In this document: positions 32,669-41,228 of the stretch, in pieces
How the letters are laid out: each line of letters opens with the position of its first letter
Position numbering within the stretch: the stretch's first letter is position 1
From: Micromonospora qiuiae
Lineage (GTDB): Bacteria > Actinomycetota > Actinomycetes > Mycobacteriales > Micromonosporaceae
Reading direction: 5' to 3'
Length of the DNA stretch: 50,220 bases
Assembly: GCF_016863555.1 (NCBI RefSeq)
Contig: NZ_BOPC01000065.1
Span: forward strand, 1 to 50,220
The notes under the pieces: model-generated
Databases searched by the model: none
What the model was told of the DNA's origin: nothing
What the model saw: the letters and a program-made list of their open reading frames with translations, nothing else
Program-made: the position numbers and the translations under genes

Positions 32669-34030
32669 ATGACAACGACCCGCTGGCTCGCGGAGTACGC
32701 GTGGCTGCCCGAGCAGGCCGAGCCGACTCCGGACGTGCTGATCGAGACGGCCGAGGGCCGGATCAGCGCGGTCACCCCGCTGACGCCGTCCGGCCGTCCC
32801 GACGTCGGCGTCGACGTGCTCACCGACGCGGTCCGGTTGCCGGGGCTGACCCTGCCCGGACTGGCCAACGCCCATTCGCACGCTTTCCACCGGGCGCTGC
32901 GCGGGCGTACCCACGGCGGGCGCGGTGACTTCTGGAGCTGGCGAGAGCAGATGTACGCCGTCACCGCCCGGCTCGACCCGGACTCCTACCTGGCACTGGC
33001 GCGGGCGGTCTACGCCGAGATGGCCCTGGCCGGGATCACCTGCGTAGGGGAGTTCCACTACCTGCACCACGGCCCCGGCGGCACCCCGTACGACGACCCG
33101 AACGCGATGAGCGCAGCGCTGGTCGAGGCGGCGGCGCACGCCGGCATCCGGCTGACCCTGCTGGACACCTGCTACCTGACCGCCTCGGTGGACGGCCAGC
33201 CGTTGGCCGGGCCGCAGCGGCGCTTCGGCGACGGTGACGCGCTGCGCTGGGCCGATCGGGTCACCGCGTTCACCCCGGACGGCACGCACGCCCGCCTCGG
33301 CGCGGCGATCCACTCGGTGCGCGCGGTGCCCGCCGAGCAACTCGCCACGGTGGCCGGCTGGGCGGACCGACGACACGCCCCGCTGCACGTACACCTGTCG
33401 GAGCAGCCCGCCGAGAACGACGCCTGCCGGGCGGTGCACGGCCGCACCCCGACCGGCCTGCTCGCCGACCACGGGGTGCTGGGCCGGTCCACCACGGCGG
33501 TGCACGCCACCCACCCGACCAGCGCCGACCTGAACCTGCTCGGGGAGAGCCGGACGGGGGTCTGTCTCTGCCCCACCACTGAGCGGGACCTCGCCGACGG
33601 GATCGGACCGGCCCGGCGGATGGCCGACGCCGGCGTCCCGCTCAGCCTGGGCAGCGACAGCCACGCCGTGATCGACCCGTTCGAGGAGGCCCGCGCGGTC
33701 GAGCTGGACGAGCGGCTGCGGACCCGGCGGCGGGGCCACTTCACCCCGGCCGAGCTGTTCACGGCGGCGAGCACGACCGGGCACGCCGCGCTGGGCTGGG
33801 CCGACGCCGGCCGGATCGCGGCCGGTGACCGCGCCGACCTGGTCACGGTGCGGCTGGACAGCGTACGCACGGCCGGGGTGACCCCGGCGGGCGCCTGGTT
33901 CGCGGCGAGCGCGGCCGACGTCGTCCAGGTGCTGGTGGACGGCCGGATGGTGGTACGCGACGGCCGTCACCTGACCGTTGACGTACCGCAGGAACTTGCC
34001 ACGTCGATCGCGGAGGTGACCGGTGTCTAG
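32669..34030 (+). CDS. hutF: Formimidoylglutamate deiminase
   Basis: This 453-residue amidohydrolase converts N-formimidoyl-L-glutamate to N-formyl-L-glutamate and ammonia. The metal site motifs are NAHSHAFHRALRGRTH, HVHLSEQPAEN, HATH and the Asp in LGSDSHAVIDPFEEAR. The length is normal for HutF. AGGGGACAGG precedes the ATG. Its presence means the cell uses the five-step route through N-formylglutamate, so a deformylase is needed, and the neighbouring M20 enzyme is the natural candidate. It overlaps hutI by 8 bp. Confidence 0.95.
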   Translation: MTTTRWLAEYAWLPEQAEPTPDVLIETAEGRISAVTPLTPSGRPDVGVDVLTDAVRLPGLTLPGLANAHSHAFHRALRGRTHGGRGDFWSWREQMYAVTARLDPDSYLALARAVYAEMALAGITCVGEFHYLHHGPGGTPYDDPNAMSAALVEAAAHAGIRLTLLDTCYLTASVDGQPLAGPQRRFGDGDALRWADRVTAFTPDGTHARLGAAIHSVRAVPAEQLATVAGWADRRHAPLHVHLSEQPAENDACRAVHGRTPTGLLADHGVLGRSTTAVHATHPTSADLNLLGESRTGVCLCPTTERDLADGIGPARRMADAGVPLSLGSDSHAVIDPFEEARAVELDERLRTRRRGHFTPAELFTAASTTGHAALGWADAGRIAAGDRADLVTVRLDSVRTAGVTPAGAWFAASAADVVQVLVDGRMVVRDGRHLTVDVPQELATSIAEVTGV

Positions 34031-35222
34031 TCTGCTGGTGGACAACATCGGTGAGCTGGTCACCAATGTGCCCGGCACGGGTGAGGGCGGGCCGCTGGGC
34101 ATCCGCCGGCGGGCCGCGCTGCTCGTCGAGGAGGGCGAGGTGGTCTGGGTCGGTCCGGCCGCCGACGCGCCGGCCGCCGACCGGCGGATCGACGCCGACG
34201 GCGCGGCGGTGCTCCCCGGGTTCGTGGACAGCCACGCCCACCTGGTATTCGCCGGGGACCGCGCCGCCGAGTTCGCCGCCCGGATGGCCGGGCAGCCATA
34301 CACCGGCGGCGGCATCCGGACCACGGTCGGCGCCACCCGCGCCGCCTCCGATGAGGAACTGCGCGCCACCGTGCGCCGGCTGCGTGTCGAGGCGTTGCGG
34401 CAGGGCACCACCACGATCGAGATCAAGAGTGGGTACGGCCTCACCGTCGCCGACGAGGCCCGCTCGCTGCGGATCGCCGCCGAGGTCAGCGAGGAGACCA
34501 CCTTCCTCGGCGCGCACGTGGTGCCGGCCGAGTACGCCGACCGCCCCGACGACTACGTCTCGCTGGTCTGCGGACCGATGCTGGCCGCCGCCGCGCCGCA
34601 CGCCCGGTGGATCGACGTGTTCTGCGAGCGGGGCGCCTTCGACGCCGACCACGCCCGGGCGATCCTGGCCTGCGGGCAGGCCGTGGGCCTGGGCGTGCGG
34701 GTGCACGCCAACCAGCTCGGCCCCGGCCCGGGGGTGCGACTCGGGGTGGAGCTGGGTGCGGCCAGTGTGGACCACTGCACCCACCTGACCGACGCCGACA
34801 TCGACGCGCTGGCTTCGACCGTCGTCGACGCACCGTCGGGTCCACAGACGAGCACCGTCGCGACCCTGCTGCCCGGCGCCGAGTTCTCCACCCGGTCGCC
34901 CTACCCGGACGCCCGCCGGCTACTCGACGCCGGAGTCACCGTGGCGCTGGCCACCGACTGCAACCCCGGCTCGTCGTACACCTCGTCGATGCCGTTCTGC
35001 GTCGCACTCGCCGTACGCGAGATGCGGATGACCCCGGCGGAGGCGGTGTGGGCCGCGACCGCCGGTGGTGCGCGGGCGTTGCGCCGCACCGACATCGGGG
35101 TGCTGCGGCCGGGTGCCCGGGCCGACCTGGTCATCCTCGACGCACCGTCCCATCTGCACCTGGCCTACCGGCCCGGGGTGCCCCTGATTCGCCAGGTCCT
35201 GCAGAACGGAGTACCGCGATGA
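34023..35222 (+). CDS. hutI: Imidazolonepropionase
   Basis: This 399-residue amidohydrolase opens the ring of 4-imidazolone-5-propanoate to give formimidoylglutamate. The metal ligands lie in VDSHAHLVFAGDRAAEF, the substrate/metal region in EIKSGYGL, HANQLGPGPG and VDHCTHL, and the Asp in LATDCNPGSSYTSSMPF. The GTG start overlaps hutF, and its TGA overlaps the hutH ATG. It is a complete and ordinary family member. Confidence 0.96.
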   Translation: MSSLLVDNIGELVTNVPGTGEGGPLGIRRRAALLVEEGEVVWVGPAADAPAADRRIDADGAAVLPGFVDSHAHLVFAGDRAAEFAARMAGQPYTGGGIRTTVGATRAASDEELRATVRRLRVEALRQGTTTIEIKSGYGLTVADEARSLRIAAEVSEETTFLGAHVVPAEYADRPDDYVSLVCGPMLAAAAPHARWIDVFCERGAFDADHARAILACGQAVGLGVRVHANQLGPGPGVRLGVELGAASVDHCTHLTDADIDALASTVVDAPSGPQTSTVATLLPGAEFSTRSPYPDARRLLDAGVTVALATDCNPGSSYTSSMPFCVALAVREMRMTPAEAVWAATAGGARALRRTDIGVLRPGARADLVILDAPSHLHLAYRPGVPLIRQVLQNGVPR

Positions 35223-36754
35223 CCGTGACCATTCTGCCCACCGGGGTCTCCCCCGCCGACGTGCTCGCCGTGGCGCGCGGCACCGCCAAGATCGTCCTCG
35301 ACCCGGCCGCCGTCGACGCCATGGCGACCAGCCGGTCCATCGTGGACGACATCGAGGCCGCCGGCCGCCCGGTGTACGGCGTCTCCACCGGTTTCGGTGC
35401 CCTCGCCAACACCTTCGTCGCCCCCGAGCGGCGGGCGGAACTCCAGCACGCGCTGATCCGCTCGCACGCCGCCGGAGTCGGTGCGCCGATGCCGCGGGAG
35501 GTGGTCCGCGCGATGATGCTGCTGCGGGTCCGTTCGCTGGCCCTCGGCCGTTCCGGGGTGCGTCCGCTGGTCGCCGAGGCTCTGGTGGATCTGCTCAACC
35601 GCGACGTCACCCCGTGGGTGCCGGAACACGGCTCGCTGGGCGCCTCCGGTGACCTGGCGCCGCTGGCGCACTGCGCGCTGGTGCTGCTCGGCGAAGGCTG
35701 GGTGCTCGGCCCCGACGGCGAGCGGGTGCCGGCCGCCGACGCGCTGCGCCGGGCCGGTCTGCCCCCGATCGAGCTGGCCGCCAAGGAAGGGCTGGCGCTG
35801 ATCAACGGCACCGACGGCATGCTCGCCATGCTGCTGCTGGCCATCCACGACGCGGCGCATCTGTTCACCATGGCCGACGTGACCGCCGCGCTGGCCATCG
35901 AGGCGATGCTCGGCTCGGAGCGACCGTTCCTGCCGGAGCTGCACGCCATCCGCCCGCACCCCGGGCAGGGTGTCTCGGCGGCGAACATCCACCGGCTGTT
36001 GCAGGACTCCCGCGTGATGGACTCGCACCGCGACGACCTGGCGCACGCGGTGCAGGACGCCTACTCGATGCGCTGCGCGCCGCAGGTGGCCGGCGCGGCC
36101 CGGGACACCCTGGACTTCGTCCGCACGGTGGCCGGGCGGGAGCTGGTGTCGGTGGTGGACAACCCGGTGGTGCTGCCCGACGGCCGGGTCGAGTCCACCG
36201 GCAACTTCCACGGCGCGCCGTTGGGCTTCGCCGCCGACTTCCTGGCCATCGCCGCCGCCGAGGTGGGCGCGATCGCCGAGCGCCGGGTCGACCGGTTGCT
36301 CGACGTCACCCGCTCCCGGGACCTGCCGGCCTTCCTCTCCCCGGACGCGGGAGTCAACTCGGGGCTGATGATCGCCCAGTACACGGCGGCCGGCATCGTG
36401 GCGGAGAACCGCCGGCTGGCCGCGCCCGCCTCCGTGGACTCGCTGCCCACCAGCGGCATGCAGGAGGACCACGTCTCGATGGGCTGGGCCTCCACAAAGA
36501 AGCTGCGCAGCGTCCTGGACAACCTGACCAGCCTGCTCGCGGTGGAGCTGCTGGCGGGCGTACGTGGTCTGCAGCTGCGGGCCCCGCTGACCCCGTCCCC
36601 GGCCGGCCGGGCGGCGATCGCGGCGCTCGGCGGAGTCGCCGGCGAGCCCGGTCCCGACGTCTTCCTCGCTCCGGTGATGGAGGCCGCCCGAGCGGTGGTG
36701 GGCGGGCCGGAGCTGCGCGCCGCCATCGAACAGGAGATCGGCCCGCTCGGCTAG
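35219..36754 (+). CDS. hutH: Histidine ammonia-lyase
   Basis: This 511-residue enzyme removes ammonia from L-histidine to form urocanate, the first step of the pathway. The Ala-Ser-Gly that cyclises into the MIO cofactor is in GSLGASGDLAPLAH. Other hallmarks are GVSTGFGALANTFV, NGTDGMLAML and SSGMQEDHVSMG-type residues (here TSGMQEDHVSMG). The length matches HutH. It is the last gene of the rpiR-hutU-M20-hutF-hutI-hutH operon, joined to hutI by an ATGA overlap. Confidence 0.97.
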   Translation: MTVTILPTGVSPADVLAVARGTAKIVLDPAAVDAMATSRSIVDDIEAAGRPVYGVSTGFGALANTFVAPERRAELQHALIRSHAAGVGAPMPREVVRAMMLLRVRSLALGRSGVRPLVAEALVDLLNRDVTPWVPEHGSLGASGDLAPLAHCALVLLGEGWVLGPDGERVPAADALRRAGLPPIELAAKEGLALINGTDGMLAMLLLAIHDAAHLFTMADVTAALAIEAMLGSERPFLPELHAIRPHPGQGVSAANIHRLLQDSRVMDSHRDDLAHAVQDAYSMRCAPQVAGAARDTLDFVRTVAGRELVSVVDNPVVLPDGRVESTGNFHGAPLGFAADFLAIAAAEVGAIAERRVDRLLDVTRSRDLPAFLSPDAGVNSGLMIAQYTAAGIVAENRRLAAPASVDSLPTSGMQEDHVSMGWASTKKLRSVLDNLTSLLAVELLAGVRGLQLRAPLTPSPAGRAAIAALGGVAGEPGPDVFLAPVMEAARAVVGGPELRAAIEQEIGPLG

Positions 36755-36804
36755 CGCGCGTTGGCGGTGCCGCGGCGGGTGGCTCAGGACCCGGCAGGAC
36801 CCGG

Positions 36805-37422
36805 TCAGGTCGTGGCGGGGAGGACCTTGGCGACCAGGGCGGCCAGTTCGCGCAGGGCCTTGCCGCGGTGGCTGATCGCGTCCTTCTCCTGCGGGGTCAG
36901 CTCCGCGTTGGTGCGGTCCTGGCCGTCGCCGAGGAAGATCGGATCGTAGCCGAAGCCGCCGTCGCCGCGTGGGGCGCGCAGCAGCCGGCCCGCCTGCCTG
37001 CCGTCGACCAGGTGTTCCTTGCCACCGGGCAGCACCAGCGCGATGGTGCAGACGAAGGAGGCACCCCGGTGCTCGTCCGGCACGTCGGCGACCTGGTCGA
37101 GCACCAGCTGGAGGTTGGCGTGGTCGTCGCCGTGCCGGCCGGCCCAGCGGGCGCTGAACACCCCCGGCATCCCGTTGAGCGCGTCGACAGCCAGCCCGGA
37201 GTCGTCGGCGATCGTCGGCAGCCCGGTGCGCCGGCAGCCCTCCCGCGCCTTGATCAGCGCGTTCTCGCCGAAGGTCAGCCCGGTCTCCGGCAGCTCCGGG
37301 TACGCCTCGACGTCGTCCAGCCCGATCAGGGCGATCCGGTGCGCGCCGAGCACCCCGTCGAGGATGCGCTGCAACTCGATGAGCTTCTTGCGGTTCCGGG
37401 TGGCGAGCAGCACCTTGTTCAT
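36805..37422 (-). CDS. rdgB: XTP/dITP pyrophosphatase (non-canonical purine NTPase)
   Basis: This 205-residue Ham1/RdgB enzyme hydrolyses dITP, dXTP and XTP to monophosphates, clearing them from the nucleotide pool. Motifs are LLATRNRKKLIELQRIL, TFGENALIKAREGC, ADDSGLAVDALNGMPGVFSARWAG, GFGYDPIF and ISHRGKALREL. The ATG at 37422 has AAAGG upstream. It follows rph by 31 bp on the same strand, the usual actinobacterial order. Confidence 0.96.
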   Translation of the reverse strand: MNKVLLATRNRKKLIELQRILDGVLGAHRIALIGLDDVEAYPELPETGLTFGENALIKAREGCRRTGLPTIADDSGLAVDALNGMPGVFSARWAGRHGDDHANLQLVLDQVADVPDEHRGASFVCTIALVLPGGKEHLVDGRQAGRLLRAPRGDGGFGYDPIFLGDGQDRTNAELTPQEKDAISHRGKALRELAALVAKVLPATT

Positions 37423-37453
37423 ACTGAGTAACCTTTCGTTCGCGTCTGCGGGC

Positions 37454-38182
37454 TCACCCGGAGAGAGCCTTCCGCTGGGCTTCGGCCAGGTCCAGACAAC
37501 CGACGACGGCCAGGTCGAGCAGGGCGTCCAACTGCTCGCGGGCGAACACCCCGGCCTCGCCGGTGCCCTGCACCTCGACGAAGTCGCCGGTGCCGGTGCA
37601 GACCACGTTCATGTCGACCTCGGCAGCCACGTCTTCGTCGTAGCACAGGTCCAGGCGCGGCTCGCCGTTGATCACGCCAACGCTGACCGCGGCCACCGAC
37701 CGGTGCATCACGTTCTCCGGCTTGCCGGCCAGGGCCTTGCGCGCGGCGAGCCAGGTCACCGCGTCGTGCAGGGCGACGTACGCGCCGGTGATCGCCGCGG
37801 TCCGGGTGCCGCCGTCGGCCTGAAGGACGTCGCAGTCGAGCACGATCGAGTTCTCGCCGAGCGCCTTGAGGTCGATCGCGGCACGCAGGCTCCGGCCGAT
37901 CAGCCGGGAGATCTCATGGGTACGCCCACCCACCCGGCCCTTGACGCTCTCCCGGTCCGATCGGGTGTTGGTGGCCCGGGGCAGCATCGCGTACTCGGCG
38001 GTGACCCAGCCCAGCCCGGAGCCCCGGCGCCAGCGGGGCACGCCCTCGGTGACGCTCGCCGTGCAGAGCACCCGGGTGCCGCCGAACTCCACCAGCACCG
38101 AGCCCTCCGGATGGGTGCTCCAGCCTCGGGTCAGGGTCACCGGTCGGAGTTGGTCGGGCCGCCGCCCGTCAGGTCGCGCCAT
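37454..38182 (-). CDS. rph: Ribonuclease PH
   Basis: This 242-residue phosphorolytic 3'-5' exoribonuclease trims tRNA 3' ends. Motifs are RPVTLTRGWSTHPEGSVLVEFGGT, AEYAMLPRATNTR, GRTHEISRLIGRSLRAA and DCDVLQADGGTRTAAITGAYVAL, which holds the phosphate-binding residues. I chose the ATG at 38182 because the family-like MARPDGRRPDQLRP begins there and TAGGGT lies 7 nt upstream. A GTG at 38191 is the alternative. Confidence 0.95.
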   Translation of the reverse strand: MARPDGRRPDQLRPVTLTRGWSTHPEGSVLVEFGGTRVLCTASVTEGVPRWRRGSGLGWVTAEYAMLPRATNTRSDRESVKGRVGGRTHEISRLIGRSLRAAIDLKALGENSIVLDCDVLQADGGTRTAAITGAYVALHDAVTWLAARKALAGKPENVMHRSVAAVSVGVINGEPRLDLCYDEDVAAEVDMNVVCTGTGDFVEVQGTGEAGVFAREQLDALLDLAVVGCLDLAEAQRKALSG

Positions 38183-38189
38183 GCCCTGC

Positions 38190-38195
38190 ACCCTA
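38190..38195 (-). promoter_or_regulatory. -10 box for possible leaderless rph mRNA
   Basis: On the minus strand TAGGGT ends 7 nt before the rph ATG at 38182. It would allow rph-rdgB to be transcribed separately from the upstream MBL gene. Confidence 0.35.
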
Positions 38196-38264
38196 TGTGG
38201 TGCCGTGATCGCACCGTCCCCCGGTGCCCCGGCCGGTGGAACGCCACGCCGGCCGCCGGGCGGG

Positions 38265-39011
38265 TCAGATGTCGTAGCTGGCGCCGGGCCGGACCACTTC
38301 CAGCGGGCCGGCGTACGCGGCGGCGGCGGAGGCCACGGTCTGCGCCTCGCTGCCCCAGGCGTCCACCAGATGGGTCAGCAGGAGCCGCCCGACGTGGGCC
38401 TTGGCCGCCGCCTCGCCGGCCTCGCGGCCGGTGAGATGCAGGTCCGGCGGATTGTCCACCCCGTCGAGGTAGCTGGCCTCGCAGAGGAAGACGTCGGCGT
38501 TCTGGGCCAGCCGCAGCAGCGCCTCGCAGGGGGCGGTGTCCGAGGAGTAGCAGAGCACCCGGCCGCCGTGCTCCAGCCGGACGCCGTACGTCTCCACCGG
38601 GTGCAGCACCCGGTCGACGGTCACGGTGAACGGGCCGATCGGGAAGGTGCCGGGTTGCAGCGCGTAGAACTGGTACACGTCCTCGACGGTGCTGTCCTCC
38701 TGCCCGTAAACCGCGGCGATCCGGTCCGGTGCGCCCGCCGGCGCGTAGACCGGCAGCGGCGGATAGGGGCCGTCGGGGGCGTACCGCCGGACCACGACGT
38801 ACGACGCGGCGTCGAGGAAATGGTCGCAGTGCAGATGGGTCAGGAGGATCGCGTCCGGGGCGTGCAGCCCGGCGTAACGCTGGAGGGTGCTCAGCGAGCC
38901 CGGTCCGAAGTCGACCAGGAGCCGGAAGTCCTCGGCCTCGACCAGGTACGCCGAGCAGGGGGACTCGGGTCCGGGAAAGCTGCCCGCACAGCCCAGGACA
39001 GTCAGTCGCAT
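38265..39011 (-). CDS. MBL-fold metallohydrolase (Rv1339-like)
   Basis: This 248-residue metallo-beta-lactamase-fold enzyme has the metal motif THLHCDH (His59, His61, Asp63, His64), a later SSDTAPCE and the final His in LLLTHLVDAW. It sits directly before rph and rdgB, exactly as M. tuberculosis Rv1339 does. Rv1339 has been reported to be a cAMP phosphodiesterase, while general annotation for this type is RNase Z-like. I favour a cyclic-nucleotide or phosphodiester substrate on synteny. The ATG at 39011 starts at the usual MRLTVLGCAGSFPGP. Confidence 0.88.
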   Translation of the reverse strand: MRLTVLGCAGSFPGPESPCSAYLVEAEDFRLLVDFGPGSLSTLQRYAGLHAPDAILLTHLHCDHFLDAASYVVVRRYAPDGPYPPLPVYAPAGAPDRIAAVYGQEDSTVEDVYQFYALQPGTFPIGPFTVTVDRVLHPVETYGVRLEHGGRVLCYSSDTAPCEALLRLAQNADVFLCEASYLDGVDNPPDLHLTGREAGEAAAKAHVGRLLLTHLVDAWGSEAQTVASAAAAYAGPLEVVRPGASYDI

Positions 39012-39191
39012 CGAGTTGTCTCGCTGTCACGGTAGGTGGTGGTCTTGCCGGCCGCCGCTCCGGCGATGATCACTACCGACGCGTACGCCACGCTGGGAGC
39101 CTACGCCCGCCCGCGCAAGGGCAAGAATGATCTGCTGGAAGTTGTCATCAACGTGACACCGGCTCCGCCCGTCCGATCGACGCCGTGCTGG

Positions 39192-39207
39192 CTGAGTGGC
39201 CACTCAG
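39192..39207. promoter_or_regulatory. 16-bp perfect palindrome
   Basis: CTGAGTGGCCACTCAG is self-complementary over all 16 bases. It could be an operator for a dimeric regulator upstream of the MBL gene, or part of a structured 3' end of the cysM transcript. Nothing in the sequence decides between these. Confidence 0.5.
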
Positions 39208-39223
39208 GGCGGCCCGACGTGAC

Positions 39224-39254
39224 AAGGGCCACCGGCCGATCGCCGATGGCCCTT
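39224..39254 (-). terminator. Hairpin after cysM
   Basis: Twelve-base arms (39224-39235 and 39243-39254, AAGGGCCACCGG against CCGATGGCCCTT) pair with one mismatch around a 7-nt loop. It is 22 nt past the cysM stop codon. No T-run follows. Confidence 0.5.
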
Positions 39255-39275
39255 GCGAATGTCACTCTCCCCAGG

Positions 39276-40241
39276 TCAGGCCCAGAGCTGCCCCTCCAGG
39301 GCCTCCTCAGCCTCGGCGAGGGTCCCGCCGTACGCGCCGGTGCTGAGGTACTTCCAGCCGCCGTCGCTGACCACGAAGGCCACGTCGGCGCGGCGGCCGT
39401 CGCGGACCGCCTCGTGCGCCACCGCCAGCGCCGCGTGCAGCACCGCCCCGGTGGAGAAGCCGACGAACAGCCCCTCCACCTCCACCAGTTGCCGGGTACG
39501 CAGCACCGCGTCCCGGGTGCCCACCGAGAACCGCCGGCTGAGCACGGTGGCGTCGTACAGCTCCGGGACGTACCCCTCGTCGATGTTGCGCAGGCCGTAG
39601 ACCAGCTCGCCGTACCGCGGCTCGGCGGCGACGATCTGGATGCCCTCGACCTTCTCGCGCAGGTACCGCCCGGTGCCCATCAGAGTGCCGGTGGTGCCCA
39701 GCCCTGCCACGAAGTGGGTGATCGTCGGCAGGTCGTGCAGCAGCTCGGGGCCGGTCGTCTCGTAGTGCGCCCGGGCGTTCGCCTCGTTGCCGTACTGGAA
39801 GAGCATCACCCAGTCCGGATGTTCGGTGGCGATCTGCTTGGCGGTGGCGACGGCCTGGTTGGAGCCGCCGGCCGCCGGCGAAAAAATGATTTCCGCGCCG
39901 TACATCCGGAGCAGTTGCACCCGCTCGGTCGAGACGTTCTCCGGCATCACGCAGACCAGCCGGTAGCCACGCAGCTTGGCCACCATGGCCAGGGAAATGC
40001 CGGTGTTGCCGCTGGTCGGCTCCAGGATCGTGTCCCCCGGCCGCAGTCTGCCGGCCGCCTCGGCAGCCCGGACCATGAACAGGGCCGCCCGGTCCTTGAT
40101 GCTGCCGGTCGGGTTACGGTCCTCGAGCTTCGCCCAGAGCCGCACCGGCGGCGCCCCGTCGGGCACCGTCGGCGACAGTCGGGGCAGCCCCACCAGGGGC
40201 GTGCCGCCGCAGGCGTCCAGCAGGCTGTCGTACCGCGCCAT
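39276..40241 (-). CDS. cysM: O-phosphoserine sulfhydrylase / cysteine synthase CysM (CysO-dependent)
   Basis: This 321-residue PLP enzyme has the lysine in NPTGSIKDRAALFM, the phosphate cradle in TSGNTG, GLGTTGTLMG, and the C-terminal SDGGWKYLSTGAY, which is typical of the mycobacterial CysM that uses O-phosphoserine and CysO-thiocarboxylate. Together with adjacent cysO and mec it forms the sulfur-carrier route to cysteine, which resists oxidative conditions. The ATG at 40241 lies 10 nt after the cysO stop, so the two are co-translated. Confidence 0.94.
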   Translation of the reverse strand: MARYDSLLDACGGTPLVGLPRLSPTVPDGAPPVRLWAKLEDRNPTGSIKDRAALFMVRAAEAAGRLRPGDTILEPTSGNTGISLAMVAKLRGYRLVCVMPENVSTERVQLLRMYGAEIIFSPAAGGSNQAVATAKQIATEHPDWVMLFQYGNEANARAHYETTGPELLHDLPTITHFVAGLGTTGTLMGTGRYLREKVEGIQIVAAEPRYGELVYGLRNIDEGYVPELYDATVLSRRFSVGTRDAVLRTRQLVEVEGLFVGFSTGAVLHAALAVAHEAVRDGRRADVAFVVSDGGWKYLSTGAYGGTLAEAEEALEGQLWA

Positions 40242-40251
40242 CGCGGCCGCC

Positions 40252-40629
40252 TCAGCCGGCGGTGGCCGGCGACCGACGCCCGGCGTTGTGCTGCGCGATC
40301 GCCCCTGCGGCGGCGCTGTGCCGGCTGATCGCCGCAGCGGCCGCGAAGCCGAGCGCGCCGCCGGCCACCGCGGGCAGGATGGTGACGCTGTCACCGTCGG
40401 AGAGCTTGGCGTCCAGCGCGCCGAGGAAACGCACGTCCTCGTCGTTGACGTAGACGTTGACGAAGCGGTGCAGCGCGCCGGCCTCGGTGACCAGCCGCGC
40501 ACGCAGCCCGCCGTGCCGGGAGTCAAGGTCGGTGAGCAGGTCGTTCAGCGTGTCGCCGCTGCCCTCGACGACCTTCGCGCCGCCGGTGTAGCTGCGCAGA
40601 ATGGTGGGGATACGAACCTCGATAGCCAT
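40252..40629 (-). CDS. cysO: Sulfur carrier protein CysO with C-terminal extension
   Basis: The first 91 residues follow mycobacterial CysO closely: IPTILRSYTGGAKVV, FVNVYVNDEDVRFLG and DGDSVTILPAVAGG. In mycobacteria the protein ends at this Gly-Gly, whose carboxylate becomes the thiocarboxylate. Here the frame continues for 34 more residues (ALGFAAAAAISRHSAAAG and on), making 125 in all. The tail would have to be cut off before sulfur loading, plausibly by the neighbouring Mec JAMM peptidase. The gene lies upstream of cysM and downstream of mec. Confidence 0.9.
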   Translation of the reverse strand: MAIEVRIPTILRSYTGGAKVVEGSGDTLNDLLTDLDSRHGGLRARLVTEAGALHRFVNVYVNDEDVRFLGALDAKLSDGDSVTILPAVAGGALGFAAAAAISRHSAAAGAIAQHNAGRRSPATAG

Positions 40630-40686
40630 GTGTACTCCTCGATCGGGTGTGCTCGGTGACGGAAAAGGTGTGCCGGGGCTGAGCAG

Positions 40687-41175
40687 TCAGCTGCCCGAAC
40701 ACTCGTAGTCGACCGTCGCCGGGCTCTGCCCGAACATGTAGGACTGCACGGCGTGCGGATCCACCCCGGCGTCGAGGATCCGCACCGGCTCCTCGGTGAC
40801 CACCCCGTCGACGATCCGGAAGGAGCGGATCTCCTCCGTGTCGGGCTCGCGGGTGGAGACGAGCAGATAGTGCGCACCCGGCTCACCGGCGAAGGCGATG
40901 TCCGTACGCGACGGGTACGCCTCCGTGGCGGTGTGCGAGTGGTAGATGACGATGGGCTCTTCGTCCCGGTCGTCCATTTCCCGCCACAGTCGCAACTGCT
41001 CCATCGAGTCGAACTCGTAGAACGTCATCGAGCGGGCGGCGTTCTGCATCGGGATGTGCCGGGTCGGCTTGTCGCTGCCGACGGGACCGGCGACCACACC
41101 GCAGGCCTCGTCGGGGTGATCCCGACGAGCGTGGGCAACGATCGCGTCAACGATCGACCGGTCGATACTCAGCAC
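40687..41175 (-). CDS. mec: Mec-type JAMM/M67 metallopeptidase (CysO-cysteine hydrolase)
   Basis: This 162-residue zinc peptidase has the full JAMM signature: Glu23 in PDEACGVV, His79-x-His81 in YHSHTATEAYPSRTD, Ser89 and Asp92. The M. tuberculosis homologue frees cysteine from the CysO-cysteine adduct. In this genome it may also remove the CysO tail. The start is a GTG at 41175, with TAGGCT 7 nt upstream and no ribosome site. It is 57 bp from cysO on the same strand. Confidence 0.93.
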   Translation of the reverse strand: MLSIDRSIVDAIVAHARRDHPDEACGVVAGPVGSDKPTRHIPMQNAARSMTFYEFDSMEQLRLWREMDDRDEEPIVIYHSHTATEAYPSRTDIAFAGEPGAHYLLVSTREPDTEEIRSFRIVDGVVTEEPVRILDAGVDPHAVQSYMFGQSPATVDYECSGS

Positions 41176-41182
41176 GCCGACA

Positions 41183-41188
41183 AGCCTA
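41183..41188 (-). promoter_or_regulatory. -10 box for possible leaderless mec mRNA
   Basis: On the minus strand TAGGCT ends 7 nt before the mec GTG at 41175. It would start the mec-cysO-cysM unit. No clear -35 is seen. Confidence 0.35.
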
Positions 41189-41228
41189 GCGCCGGCACTG
41201 ACAGACCGCGAGGCGGTGCCGGTCACAG

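Larger units (their letters stand above)
39012..39275. other. 264-bp non-coding gap with palindromes
   Basis: No convincing reading frame is present. The stretch holds a 16-bp perfect palindrome (39192-39207) and a terminator-like hairpin (39224-39254). It occupies the place where M. tuberculosis has a rhomboid protease gene and murI between cysM and the MBL gene. Confidence 0.6.
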
